Positions 1-10,526 of a stretch of DNA of 64,000 nt are shown here, in pieces. Below the pieces are notes generated by a model that was not told the origin of the DNA, made no database searches, and worked only from the letters and a program-made list of their open reading frames with translations. Each line of letters opens with the position of its first letter. The stretch's first letter is position 1. Source of the stretch: Dryomyza anilis (lineage: Eukaryota; Arthropoda; Insecta; Diptera; Dryomyzidae); contig OX638132.1 of the NCBI GenBank assembly GCA_951804985.1, positions 89,594,696-89,658,695 of the forward strand. Direction: 5' to 3'. The translations under genes and the position numbers were made by a program.

Positions 1-40
1 ATGCCAAAGTCCCATTAAAAATGTCACTCGTATGAATGTT

Positions 41-120
41 TGATGCTGCTGTTGATTTTCTTGTTGTTGCTGCTGCTGCTGTTGTTGTACGCATAGTTGC
101 TGCTGTTGCTGTTGCTGATC
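41..120. repeat. CTG/TTG triplet tract
   Basis: The + strand carries interrupted TTG and CTG triplets (CAG/CAA on the other strand), broken by short unique words. Tracts of this kind recur at 13.8, 28.4, 34.7, 38.2 and 41.5 kb. No open frame of useful length uses it here, so I read it as noncoding. Confidence 0.85.
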
Positions 121-350
121 GCATATACAGTTAATAAAACGATCGAATTTCATTAATTGTAAATAAACTACTCGGCAAAACAAACTGACTGCAACATGAA
201 TTTGGACTTTGTTGACTGAAAGAGGCTCGGACGGGGTTTCGAGAGCGTCGCGCGATCGTGGGTAATGAAAGAAAAGGGGCGCAGTAGAAAAGCTAGACAT
301 ATCTATATAGAAAACAAAATATATGTGTGATCGATAGACAGCCAACAGCT
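121..350. other. unique sequence, one GC-richer patch
   Basis: Single-copy looking sequence. A GC-richer patch around 226-285 contains GAGAGCGTCGCGCGATCG. No gene, splice pair or repeat was seen. Confidence 0.4.
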
Positions 351-423
<73 letters not shown>

Positions 424-424
424 G
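351..424. repeat. (GACA)n microsatellite
   Basis: About 18 nearly perfect tandem copies of the tetramer ACAG/GACA. The reading frame across it on the - strand is an artefact of the repeat. The sequence from 480 to 790 is a decayed continuation, with scattered ACAGACAG words. Confidence 0.97.
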
Positions 425-804
425 TGGATGCGGTAGAAAAAGAGATATGAATGCATTTTCACTTTAACAAACATTTTCATGTACGACTGATGGACGGACA
501 AATGCACAGACAGACAGCGATATATACAGACATATCGACGAACAGATATAAGGACAGACATCAGAAGCGACATATACACAGTTAGACAGACATTTCTACA
601 GACAGATGTACACGCGAAATGAACGCACAGAGAGAGATGAACTTACATACTATTAAATTTATAGTATAAACAGACATCGAGTCACAAACAGAGATATATA
701 CAGATGTACAAACGCACAAATAGACAGACAGATAGCTGTATGTTTATACAACAACCAGATGCAACGACAGACATAGTTTTGTAGACAGTGGTCTGAAAAC
801 AGAT
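425..804. repeat. degenerate ACAGACAG-rich region
   Basis: Frequent CAGACA, ACAGAT and GACAGAC words without a fixed register, in line with decay of a longer tetranucleotide array whose intact core lies at 351-424. Confidence 0.6.
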
Positions 805-840
805 ACTACTCACTCATTCACTCACTCACTCACTCACTCA
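805..840. repeat. (ACTC)n microsatellite
   Basis: Eight or nine tandem copies of CACT/ACTC with one interruption. Confidence 0.93.
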
Positions 841-1540
841 ATCGCATCAGATACTCGCATGCGAGTTTTGTGTGATGTCTGTGACAGATCACAGAAATGT
901 GTTGCATTTATAATCAAAACGATCGATCAAACGGTAGTTTTTCACAGACCATACTTAATGTGTTTGTTGTATGCGCATAACACAGCTGATGTTTGTTTTG
1001 GTTGGGTGTTTTTTTTTCTTTCTTATTTATTTTGGTCCATTATAAATGTGGAGGCCAGCGAAAAATTGATCCGTTTAGTTTGGCTGAGAAAATACTCAAT
1101 TTAGTTTTCGTCAGTTTGTAAGTTTTGTTTTACAGATTTTTTGTTTGTTTTGAGACAAAAACAAAAAGAAGATAAATATTCGGAAATATAAAAATAACCA
1201 GGTGTCATTCATCATGTTGATTATAGCTATGTGTTATATCCATTCCATTATAGGGTTAAAAGTTTATTAGATGTTCTATATTTTATTTTATTAATAGGTA
1301 ATGGGTTTCAATTCCTAGTTTTTATATAGAATGCCTAAAATTGTCGAAATAATTAATTACTTTTCATAATGTTCATCTTACAAATACAATTTTTTTTTTA
1401 AATATTGGTACGAAAATTCATTATACAGAAAACTGTTCTACAAGTTCGTATCTCTGGATTGTGTACAAAATAAAAACACTCTTATGTTTGTTTTGAATTA
1501 CAAAAATTAACTTTATTCAATTTAACTAACAACTTTACTA
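841..1540. other. AT-rich sequence, nothing seen
   Basis: AT-rich with homopolymer T and A runs. It contains a short open frame at 859-1104 with no recognisable domain. No convincing splice pair or repeat. Confidence 0.4.
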
Positions 1541-1550
1541 ATTATAAATT

Positions 1551-1841
1551 CTAACAACTGCTGCTTGTCCACAATTTAACTTGACATTGATTACACACGA
1601 ATGCACTCGACCACTTTCCAAGCACTACTGAAGTGCTGTGCCTCAGATGCGGCGCCCTTATACATTTGTTTGACAAGTTTCGACACGCTTCGATATGTTT
1701 CGGGAACCTTCTAAACTTATCGTGAATGCTGCATTCTATTTGCATCTCATTCGCACTCATGTGTTTTAATGCGCTGATCTTCAGTCTCTTTTTCGCACAC
1801 TGCCTCAGTGTGCTGAATGATCTTCCGTCTCTTTCTAACAT
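1551..1841 (-). other. GC-richer island with an unrecognised 96-codon open frame
   Basis: A - strand frame opens with MLERDGRSFSTLRQCAKKRL and ends at VKLWTSSSC. I do not recognise it. Its base composition is clearly less AT-rich than its flanks, and short words (GTGCTG, GCCTCAG, TGCGATGAAT) recur within it. It may be a transposon fragment, a divergent exon or an isolated island. No strong splice sites bracket it. Confidence 0.2.
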
Positions 1842-1869
1842 ATTGCTTAGTGCGATGAATTGTCTTGCG

Positions 1870-2540
1870 CCTCATTAATCTTGTACAACATTTTTTAAAA
1901 TGCACATTCGTCCCTTTAACATTTCAGTGACGTTAATGCATAATATGTATTTTTATTTATTAAATTATCATAATTAAAATACACATATATAAAATTACAC
2001 ACCTTGTTATGAAAGATTACACGATATTTCATGTTCTCTTTACTTTTTCACAATTTAGCATTTCTGTATTTATTCTTGTATCCGTTGCCCTAAGTGGAAT
2101 TTGATTTATAATTTATTTCCTTTTAAAAATACTGTTAAATATAATGAATTTTACATTAAATAATTTGAGTTCTTAATAATGACGGGTTGATATGCAAAAT
2201 AGTGAGACTTTCATTATTATAGGAGCAAAACCATTAAAATAATAGTATTTATACCTTTATATTATTTTTTTTTCGATATTGTTGCTGCAATTGGCATTAA
2301 TTTTTCTGACATCAGTACCGCCAAATTGGTGCAATATTTTAATAGATAAAAATCTAAACAAAAAAATCTGTTGTTCTTGTATTTACTGCTTTTTGTGCCA
2401 CCCCTACAGCTGCAAAATAAACAGATCAGTAGCCATGATAAAATTTAGCTCAGTCTCTACTTGGCTTCTTATTTTAAAAATCTAACAAAAATAGATACAA
2501 AAATTAATTCCTCTTTAAATCGCCGAAAAAAAAAATTGTT
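1870..2540. other. AT-rich sequence, nothing seen
   Basis: A mostly A/T stretch with poly-T runs. No gene, repeat array or RNA signal was recognised. Confidence 0.4.
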
Positions 2541-2544
2541 CCTC

Positions 2545-2760
2545 GTAGGCGTTGCTTGTGCAGCGGGCGTTGACGGCGGCTACAGTGGCGAATGCAGCGG
2601 CGTCAATGACGACAACGACGACCACGACGCTGGCGGCTTTTTTGCGCCATGCTAGACTTGAATTTGTTGTCTGCCCCTGTTTTGCCATGTTGACGACCGC
2701 GGCATCACTCACACACTACACCCCATATCACTCCTGCCCCTCATGGTAGCACCAGAAAAC
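2545..2760. repeat. cryptic GCN/GAC triplet island
   Basis: A GC-rich island with imperfect GCG, GCA and GAC triplets, giving overlapping alanine-, aspartate- and valine-rich frames on both strands. Frames open on both strands at once are typical of simple triplet DNA rather than coding sequence. Confidence 0.5.
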
Positions 2761-2949
2761 CAGCTGAATCGCTGCACCGTGAAAAAATAAAACGTCGCGC
2801 CGCATTATAGTCCGCCCGACTTTAATAGGTCGCTTGCGTTGTCGTCATCGTTTTATACACTAAGAAAATTAATTTTCAACATTTTTTTATAAAAATTAAA
2901 ACAAAATTAAAACAAAATTAAAATGATTGCCAATTTGATAAAAGCACAT

Positions 2950-3316
2950 GATGTATTCATAGTATTTATGACAAATACTTAGCAATTATAAGGTATTCGT
3001 AGTATTTATGAAGTAGTATTTATGAAATAAACGTAGTATTTATGAATAATATTTAATATTTATGGTGTATTTATGACAAATACTTAATATTTATGAAGCA
3101 TTTTTATTATTTATGAAGTATACATAGTATTTATGAAGTATTCATAGTATTTATGAAGTATTCATTGTATTTATGAAATATACATAGTATTTATGAAATA
3201 TACGTAGTATTTATGAATAATATTTAATATTTATGATGTATTTATAGTATTCATGAAGTATTTATAGTATTTATAAAGTATACATAGTATTTATAAACTA
3301 TTCATAGTATTTATGC
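2950..3316. repeat. minisatellite, about 20-bp unit (AGTATTTATGAAGTATTCAT)
   Basis: About 18 imperfect copies. Each unit holds AGTATTTATGA followed by a variable AGTATTCAT, AGTATACAT or AATATACGT half, so a 10-bp sub-period is visible. Confidence 0.9.
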
Positions 3317-3340
3317 ATTTTGGAGGTATTCATAATATAT

Positions 3341-3645
3341 ATGAATTCGTTCATCAATACTATGAATTTGATAGTTGGTTATATTTGAATGCATATTTTC
3401 ATCAAGTGTATTTAGTATAGTGTATTTAGTAAAAATAAATCGCATTATTGAGGTTCACTGCTCACTGCTAGTTTAAACTTAGTTTATGAATGCATTCATC
3501 AATACTATGAATTTACTAGTTGGTTAAATTTGAATGCATATTTTCATCCAGTGTATTTAGTATAGTGTATTTAGTAAACATAAATTGTATTACTTAAATA
3601 AACTCAGGTTCCATTGCTCAGTGCTAGTTTAAACTTAGTTTAAAC
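3341..3645. repeat. tandem duplication, unit about 145-150 bp
   Basis: 3341-3490 and 3491-3645 align along their whole length. Shared words in the same order are TTCATCAATACTATGAATTT, TAGTTGGTTA, GAATGCATATTTTCATC, GTGTATTTAGTATAGTG and GCTAGTTTAAACTTAGTTTA. The second copy differs by substitutions and small indels, so the duplication is old. The TTTAAACT words link it to segments at 45.3 and 51.8 kb. Confidence 0.88.
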
Positions 3646-4551
3646 TGTTCCACATTTTTAAAACGTTCATAGTTCCTAAACAAAACGGACGTATGTCTTT
3701 AAATTTTACAAACAGATAGACAATTAGTAATCAATAAATTTTACATTTTAAATATTTGTAATATGTTGATGAAATTGCATCTAGTTTAAACTACGTTTAA
3801 TTTGAAAATGTAACTGAAAAACTGCACCTCAATTATAAATGTTTCTCAGTGTATTTAAGTTGCTACTTGCTTTCGGAGCAGCACAAGAAAAGCACGTCTT
3901 TAACCTACTAAGTAGCAACAGTTGCTGTTCTTCATTGTTTTGTAGACTGCTGCAGTGCGCGATCGACCGTCGCGGTTACATTTTCCTCTCAGTTTAGTTT
4001 TTTTTTTCTTTACTACCTTTGACTTTTTTGTATGATTTTTATTTGTTTTTCATGCACGTTACGCCTGCGCAATTGCTTCTTTTTTTTAAAGTAAATTTTT
4101 GCAGTTTTAGGTTTTTTTGTTTAACTTCTACTTCTTCTTCTTCTTTCATGGTATTAAATTATGACCTTATATGGTCCAAATCGATTATCGCATATCGATT
4201 GCCGACGCGCAGTCGTCGTTAGGGAGTTTATTGTCGTCTGTTGGGTTTGGATTTTTATGTTGTGAGCAAAATTATGTAATTGTGGGGCCCTATTTGGAGT
4301 GTTGTCTGCCTTTGTGCTGTTATTGATCAGTTGCAAACGATTGTGAGAAATTATATTAGGTCGATGAAGAGCAGGGATACTAGGTCTAAATAGAAAATGA
4401 TGCAGATGGTGCTAAAATTCTCGATTTTTATGTATGCAAATGAAGAGTTGGTGACTCATTGAGTCGATGTATTCTTGAAAAGTACTAAAACGGAGAAGAG
4501 TTATAAAACATGGTTAAAAGTTTCATTCAATACTAATGTTGTTACCTTATG
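3646..4551. other. AT-rich sequence, no feature
   Basis: More AGTTTAAACTACG words occur near 3785-3800. A T-rich stretch at 3990-4160 has several short frames without recognisable domains. Nothing else was seen. Confidence 0.4.
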
Positions 4552-4574
4552 GCATCGGTAGTTCAGTGGTTAGT
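4552..4574 (+). other. tRNA-Gly-like 5' half (A-box region only)
   Basis: GCATCGGTAGTTCAGTGGTT closely resembles the acceptor stem plus D-arm of eukaryotic tRNA-Gly, including a plausible A box. The match stops after about 22 nt: there is no anticodon arm, T-arm or 3' acceptor strand, so this is not a tRNA gene. It may be a relic of a tRNA or of a tRNA-derived SINE head. Confidence 0.45.
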
Positions 4575-4601
4575 GAAAATTACCCTAATGTTTTAAATTC
4601 T

Positions 4602-4770
4602 TTAAGGTTCAAAATGCCTTGAGGTTCAAAATGCCTTGAGGTTCAAATTGCCTTGAGGTTTAAATTTCCCTTTAGGTTCAAATTATAACAAAGTTCAAAT
4701 TGCCTTGAGGTTCAAAATGACTTAAGATTCAAATTACCTTTAGTTTCAAAATGCGGAAAAGTTCAAATTG
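4602..4770 (+). repeat. tandem repeat, about 17-bp unit (CCTTGAGGTTCAAAATG)
   Basis: About nine degenerate copies of GAGGTTCAAATTGCCTT. The invariant core GGTTCAAA resembles a pol III B box (GGTTCRANNCC). It begins about 28 bp after the tRNA-like A-box fragment. Confidence 0.85.
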
Positions 4771-4938
4771 TTTCTGAATAAATTTAATGCTACATATGGT
4801 AGCAACAATAGGTTATAAATACCTTCCTGAATCAAATTAAAGCAGCTGTGCTAAATTCAATTAAAACAAAAAAAAAAAAAAACAAATGAAACTACTCAAT
4901 GCAATTGAAAGTCGACAAGCCAATTTTCTGTTTAATTT

Positions 4939-5240
4939 TACAGACACAAATTGCAAATTGCTGCAAAATTAGCTAAGCAGCAATTTTAATTTGCAGCAAC
5001 AGAAAGAAAAACAATTCCGATTGAAGCGCGTGCGCTGCCGCTCAACTGCACGAAAACAATGTTGCCAACAGTTGAAGCGCCTCCTGACAGTCACACGAAA
5101 TGTGGCCACCGACCGTCCGTCCGTTCGTCCATCGGTCGATCGGTCCATCTGTGCGGTTGGTGGTTGCGATTGCGCAATAACTATTTGCAAAAATGGATAT
5201 TTAAATGACCACAAATGGACGTAGAGCTCTGATCGCAACA
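4939..5240 (+). other. GC-richer segment with acceptor-like sites and an open frame
   Basis: Two acceptor-like sites (…TTAATTTTACAG ending at 4943 and …TTTAATTTGCAG near 4998) lead into a frame open to the TAG at about 5224. The peptide starts QQQKEKQFRLKRVRCRS and is not recognised. Part of it is the CCGT/TCGG microsatellite at 5115-5155, which makes the frame suspicious. No donor closes it. A real exon is possible but unlikely. Confidence 0.15.
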
Positions 5241-5560
5241 ACGTAACCTAACGTAACGCAATGCAATGGACAACCACGCCGTGCATCGTTTTGCACGGAT
5301 CGCATAAGGCGTCGTTGGCGACCCTCGCATGCAAAATGTAACACATTTGGTGGCTGATGTTGTTGTTATTGTTATTGTCATTGTGTCCTTGTTTTTGTTG
5401 GCAGTTAAATGTTTTGTTTTTGCCCAGTTAACAAGCGAAAGATCACAATATTGGGCAATCGTTGTGAGGACAGACTGTAATGGGAGGACATAACGACGAG
5501 CATCGAACGGCACTGCTTTGCGTGCGACAATAACCTTCAAGTGATGAAACAATTTAAAAG
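5240..5560. other. moderate-GC unique sequence
   Basis: Contains CAACGTAACCTAACGTAACG and a TTGTTGTTATTG run. The - strand frame at 5181-5552 has no recognisable domain. No gene is supported. Confidence 0.35.
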
Positions 5561-5574
5561 TTTTTTTTCTTATA

Positions 5575-5900
5575 ATTATAGCCTATACTAAAAGTGAAAG
5601 GGTATATTTAATTTGGTAATACTTAAACTTCTTGATTACTGTCACCGCCAGCCAGAGTCTATTTAACTAAAAGTCCGTTTTTAAGTCTGTCTGTCTGTTG
5701 AAATCATGATTCTAGAAAAAGCAAACCAGCTAGGTCTATGAAACTTAAAATATCGATAGGTGTTACACCTACGCTGTCTGGTATTAAAAATGAACGAGAT
5801 CGCTTGATAACTAATATGTGATATGCCCATTTTTGTGTGTATAGCATATTTAATTTAAATCTACGGGAGATCCGCCTGTATGATGTTTCATCAAATTATT
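5575..5900. repeat. probable dispersed repeat with AAGTCTGTCTGTCTGTTGAA
   Basis: It shares an architecture with 26160-26470: a GGGTATATTT-like start, a GTCTGTCTGT run, then TTCTAGAAAA, CTACGCTGTCTGGTATT and AACGAGATCG. Corresponding words in the second copy are CTACGCAGTCGGGTATT and ATGATCGATC. Family unknown. A TATCGATA word (DRE-like) lies near 5752. Confidence 0.5.
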
Positions 5901-7050
5901 GTGTGATGATTCATCAAATTTTTTATTGTTAACCGTTAGCAAAAACTCTTTAAATATTTCTTTTATACGGGAAATTTTCGTTAAGCAATTTTTTTAATTT
6001 ATATATTTTTTTATAATTTATTTCCATTTTATTTTATTTCAATATGTTGCCATTTTGTCTGCAACTGCCACACATGAGGGCGTCTTTGGAAAAGTGAGAG
6101 TTACTTTGTTATTGTTGCAATTTTTCCATTGTTTTCTTCATTATTGAGTCACACATACGAACACACGTGTGCGATCACCTCCAAATTGACTGCATTGTGT
6201 AATAATAAAAAAAAAAAAATAAAATAAAATAAAATAAAAAAATATCGAAATAAAAAAAATATCGAAATAAAACAATTTTCTCTCCAATTTCATCGCATTT
6301 CGCGCCAATCGTCGCCTGTCGTTTGTTGCTGCACCGCATTGACGGCCATGAAAATGCAAAATTATTATAATTTTGCGGAAATTGACGATTTTATGCTACG
6401 TTTTGTTTTTCTATAGTTTGCGTTTTTTTTTATTTTTATTTTTTGCCGTTTTTTTTTTCTATTATTTAATTTTTTTATTTTATTTTGACTTTTTTCTATT
6501 AAGTTTTTATATAAATTTGTTTTAAATTTTCTTTTTTTCAATTTCCTATTTTTACTCCTAATTTTGTATGAAATTTTCCCCCAATTTGACTACAAAACAA
6601 TTGTCCATTAAAGCGCAGTTTTATTGTGCAATACCTATCAATATTTGCTATTGTGGTTGCACTGAGTATAGACATTCATTTTGTGCTTATTGTGGCTGTC
6701 ATTGTAATTGCCACCAAACATTTATATATTTACACCTAATTCGGTTTGTAATTTTCGCTGTCTGTTGGCAACACTATAATTTCACCTTTTTCGCATTCAA
6801 AAATATATATTTTTTTGGCTTTATTTCGAAATTAGTTAGTTTTTCTCTTATTGTCGTTAAGCAATAAGCTTAATAATCGAGCTTTATTAAAAATAAATAT
6901 TCCCACGAATATTTATATTTTTCCGAATAAATAATTTTATACGGAAATACATTTATTTTCATACAAAAATATATTTTTATTACTATATATTTTTATTACT
7001 TTTTTTAATATAGACATTATATTAATTAATTTTTTCTCTTTAATTTATTT
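5900..7050. other. T-rich sequence with poly-A/T tracts
   Basis: Long T runs at 6420-6560, an (AAAAT)n tract at 6205-6240 and duplicated AAATATCGAAAT words. The frame at 6568-6867 is cysteine-rich by chance of TGT/TGC words and is not recognised. Nothing else is supported. Confidence 0.45.
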
Positions 7051-7053
7051 TAG

Positions 7054-7081
7054 GATTTTACATGATCATCGTATATTTATG
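7054..7081 (+). CDS. candidate 28-nt microexon
   Basis: A pyrimidine-rich acceptor (TTTTCTCTTTAATTTATTTTAG) is followed by 28 nt and then G|GTAAGT, a perfect donor. Two frames are open; the phase that takes two bases from the previous exon reads ILHDHRIFM and ends exactly on a codon. That outgoing phase matches the only open frame of the exon at 24080. I do not recognise the peptide. The segment is short, so chance cannot be excluded; a read spanning 7081 to 24080 would settle it. Confidence 0.4.
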
Positions 7082-7286
7082 GTAAGTTTTCAAATACTTA
7101 AAAACTAATTTTTGTAAATGTTTTGTAAAGCTTTTTTTAACGAATTGGTATAGTTATAGATATTTTAAGTTTTTTAAGTTATAATATTAAAGATGTTTAG
7201 CTATTACAAACATATCGTTTGTAACAGCTGACAAGAATGACAAGTAGAATTGTCCGCTATAACAATTGCGTTAATATCACTCCACT
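7082..7286. other. AT-rich sequence, nothing seen
   Basis: No repeat or gene recognised before the target-site duplication of the SINE that follows. Confidence 0.4.
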
Positions 7287-7560
7287 ATGAAAAGATGTTG
7301 TTAGCCCCTGCACAGGCTTGAACCGGGGACTTTTCGGCTCGCAATCCAACGCACTAACCACTGAGCTACCGCGCTACCTCTCGGCATTAAATGGCAAACA
7401 TACGAGAGTAAAAACAATGCTCTCACCCGCCGTTCGGATTCGGCATTAAACTGTAGGTCCCACCACTTTGAGTAAAATATAACACACATAGCTCACAATG
7501 GTGAGAGAGCTCGGCCTAAGTCTCCATAGGACTGTAGCGCCAAACTATTATTATTATTAT
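7287..7560 (+). mobile_element. tRNA-derived SINE, copy 1, with inverted head and 12-bp target-site duplication
   Basis: The same 12 bases, TATCACTCCACT, lie at 7275-7286 and 7558-7569, bounding the element. The tRNA-like head (7299-7378) is on the - strand, with A box TAGCTCAGTGGTTAG and B box GGTTCAAGCCT. The body (7380-7540, including TGAGAGCATTG and CCGAATCCGAACGGCGGG on the - strand) is shared with 8815-8983 and 42972-43250. A (TTA)n tail closes it at 7547-7560. Relative to that tail the head is inverted, unlike the other two copies. The frame at 7301-7489 (-) is spurious. Confidence 0.85.
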
Positions 7561-7569
7561 CACTCCACT

Positions 7570-8092
7570 CTTTCATTTCAACTTTTTTGCAGTAAGTTCT
7601 ACCATTTCCTAAGTAGAAATTGTTTTTATTAGAAAGACATAATCAGATTATTTTAGTCGTGTAATTGGTCGGGTTATGACAAGGTAATAACACAAAGATC
7701 ACTTTCCAATCATGAACCTTGTACAATTTTTACTAGGGATGTTTTAGGTGTTTATTTTAATAATTATTCGAACTATAGATCTTTGGAATACCAAAAATCC
7801 ATATGACATTACTCTGAATAGCCGAGAACGGCAGTTAGTTTTGGTTTTTTTTTTCAACTTTTTAAACCTCTTTTTACAATAGATATAATTGGGCAAACTT
7901 TTTGTCGAAATGTTTTTAAAATTCTAAATTAATAATTATAAATAATAAATTATAATTTATATTTATCTGTTACAGCATTTGATTTTTAGAGTAACGTATT
8001 GCAATTCGAGTTTTGTTGTCAAATATTGGAATGTCAGAAAATGTCTAAATAACATTTACTATATGGGAATTCTCTGATTAATATTGGGTTAT
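7570..8092. other. AT-rich sequence with an isolated splice acceptor-like site
   Basis: TTTCAACTTTTTTGCAG ending at 7592 looks like an acceptor, but no matching exon or donor follows. A second TTACAGCATTTG occurs near 7975. Otherwise nothing. Confidence 0.35.
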
Positions 8093-8364
8093 ACACGGAG
8101 GGAAATAAAATTCTAAAACTCGAGAATAATTCCAACAGAAGAGGCAACAGAAGAGAAGAAAGTGTATAAAGAATAATTCTACTTAGTTACTTTTTTGATA
8201 CCCAAGAAATTAATAACTGAATCCAAGAATAATTCTACTTAGTTACTTTTTTGTCAACTAAGAAAATCCATTTCTTGAAATTAAGAATTTTTCGGTTTAG
8301 CTGTATATCACTCCGTATACTTTTTGAGTCCTTCTGGATTTAAGAACTTTTTTCCCTCCGTGTA
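8093..8364. mobile_element. MITE with ACACGGAGGGAAA inverted ends
   Basis: The left end ACACGGAGGGAAATAAAATTCT and right end AGAACTTTTTTCCCTCCGTGT are inverted copies of each other, flanked by TA/AT. Internally, AAGAATAATTCTACTTAGTTAC occurs twice (period about 65 bp). No coding capacity. Superfamily undetermined. Confidence 0.85.
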
Positions 8365-8396
8365 TGTATTAATAAAAAGAAGTATTTGCTTTAAAG

Positions 8397-8805
8397 AGAG
8401 CCTACAGAATGGAAATAAACTTCTAAAACTCGGAAGTATACGGCTCGAATGAAAAATAGTAAAATTTAACTAGTATTAATAAAATACTACCAAAATTCTA
8501 GAATTTATTATCTGAATATTAATATAGCAAATGACTTTGTTATCAAAAATTAAACAAGCTTTATTTACTAAAAAAAAAACCTCTACATATCAAGACAAGA
8601 CATTGTACTTAGTTATTTTTTGTAACCTAAGAAATTAATATCTGCATATCAAGAATATTTCCACTAAGTTACTTTTAAGATACCTATAAAATAAGTTTTT
8701 GCATAATAAGAATAAATCTACTTTGTTACTTTTTGACAACTAAGTAGATTAGTTTTTTAAAAATAAATGTTTTTCCGTTTAGCTGTATATCACTAGGTAT
8801 ACATT
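8397..8805. mobile_element. diverged second copy of the ACACGGAGGG MITE family
   Basis: It shares GGAAATAAACTTCTAAAACTCG at the left, several ATTCTACTTAGTTAC-like repeats internally, and CCGTTTAGCTGTATATCACT at the right with 8093-8364. The ends have lost the GGAGGG motif. It runs straight into SINE copy 2. Confidence 0.7.
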
Positions 8806-8814
8806 TTCAAGCGT

Positions 8815-8983
8815 GGACTGGGGCTAACAATATCTTTTCATAGAAATAAGTAAATGGCAAACCTACGAGAGTAAAACATTGCCTATGAAAAGCTCTCACC
8901 CGCCGTTCGGATTCGGCACTAAACTATAGGTCCCTCCACTTTGAGTACAAATATAACACGCACAGCTGAAAATTGTGAGAGAG
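8815..8983 (+). mobile_element. SINE copy 2, truncated
   Basis: Starts in the last bases of the tRNA-like head (GGACTGGGGCTAACAATATC), continues TTTTCATAGAAA into the shared body (CTCACCCGCCGTTCGGATTC), and stops at GTGAGAGAG, short of the usual tail. Head and body have the same orientation here. Confidence 0.8.
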
Positions 8984-8989
8984 TTTTTA

Positions 8990-10526
8990 TAGAAAATAAA
9001 GAACCAGTTCTAACAAGTGATTTATGAAGAAATAATAAGCTTTTTTTTTATTTTATCAATTTTCATATTAAATTTTTTTTAGTACCTTTCCTTCTAACCT
9101 ATTTTTGCAGTTATCATAAATTTTAAATACTCAAATTATTCATTTTTAACTTCTAAATAAAACGCTTTTAAAATACTATGTAACATACTAATGACATCTG
9201 TGACATTTGCATTAGTGTATGCTGTTACTATATAATTCGTAAGTTTTTTTCGTGATTTTTTTTTTTTTTTTATAGCTATTAACCATTCAACTTTAAACAT
9301 GTACTGCAGTGCACAAATTACAAATTGCCTAAACGTGTCTGAAATTTGTTCGAAAACCATTTAGACAAAAATCTATTATGCGAAATGCAAAATCGTTTTG
9401 GCAATTAATGCTGCTGTCAGTCACCATTATAGGTTATAGACCCTATTATGTCAGTCACTGAGACGACGGACTGTTAGACATTTAAAGTTTGTTAAATGTT
9501 AACAAACCAAAAATGCAAAAAGGTTACAAATATAATAAAATAAAATATATTAAATAGGTCAACATTAGTAGATCGTGCCGTTTAGAATATAATTTTAAAG
9601 ATAATTTTTCAGAAAGCAGTTTAACATAATATTTCGTGTATTTATTGTAGATTTTTGCAACAACTCAATTAAGTTTGTAGTATTTCTGCAAAAAAAAAAG
9701 TAATTTTATGCAAAAACCAAGAGCACTCTTACTGAAGAAACAAACAATAAAAAAATGAAGAACTACTTCAAGAAAGAAACATCTTGTTTGTGATGTTTTG
9801 CAGATCAAGATCAGAGTGTATTTTTTTTGCAGTATCTCTTCTTTAGCACCAGGTATAGTAATTATGGAGTAGCTGCTCTTGCAATGAGGTAGCATAATTT
9901 ATGCACGATCATTGTAGGCACAAAGTGAGTAAGAAGTGGGGTAGAGAGATGGTGGTGGGGAATTTGCAGTGTAGAACCCAGTTAACGAGCTGGTTTGGCG
10001 CGCGCAAATATGGGTTAATTAAATACATCATGAAGCAGCAGCAGCAGCATCAGCACTTTAATGGCAGAACAATGCGCTATAGTTGGCGCTATTAGAAAAT
10101 CAACTTAGTAACTCCCTCCTTCCGACACCTATTTCTGTACACAGCAAATTTACAGGGGGCAACCCTGTATAGCCCAAGTAAAAAGCGCCACCATATTTGA
10201 CTTTGATCGCATTTCGTTATTTTTTATTACTCACGGTTTTGACTTATTCAACGAGGGCACAGACGTTGCACAGATATTGCATAGTCGGTCGTTATCCTCG
10301 TGTTAACTCCAGGTTTTGGCGCATCCAACCTTTTTCTAACCGTTATATGCTAATGTATGCTAGTTGGCAACTCTATTGGAGAGCTGCACGTTTTTTTTGG
10401 CGTCTGTGCTACGAGGCTTTTGTTCTAATTTAAAAGTCTAAATTGGTGCAAAAATAAAAAATAAATCGTTTGAATAAATTCTATGCAAATTGTATGTGAA
10501 ATGAATTCAACATTGGAAGAAAAGCG
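8990..10526. other. AT-rich sequence with one acceptor-like site
   Basis: CCTTCTAACCTATTTTTGCAG ending near 9110 has a branch-like CTAAC and a good tract. The following frame (ending FLTSK then stop, with AATAAAA at about 9160) could be a terminal exon, but support is weak. Short CAG triplets lie at 10034-10050. The frame at 10197-10433 encodes nothing recognised. Confidence 0.3.

Noticed and set aside
351..424. Telomeric or centromeric array
   Set aside because: A short tetranucleotide microsatellite with no long satellite context.
349..579. CLSVCLSV repeat protein on the - strand
   Set aside because: Pure translation of the GACA microsatellite.
7299..7378. Functional tRNA gene on the - strand
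   Set aside because: A and B boxes are present, but the block is part of a three-copy repeat with a body, tail and target-site duplication, so it is a SINE head.
9110..9165. Terminal exon with stop and AATAAA
   Set aside because: The acceptor is good, but AATAAA and stop codons are expected by chance in such AT-rich DNA and no phase link to other candidates exists.
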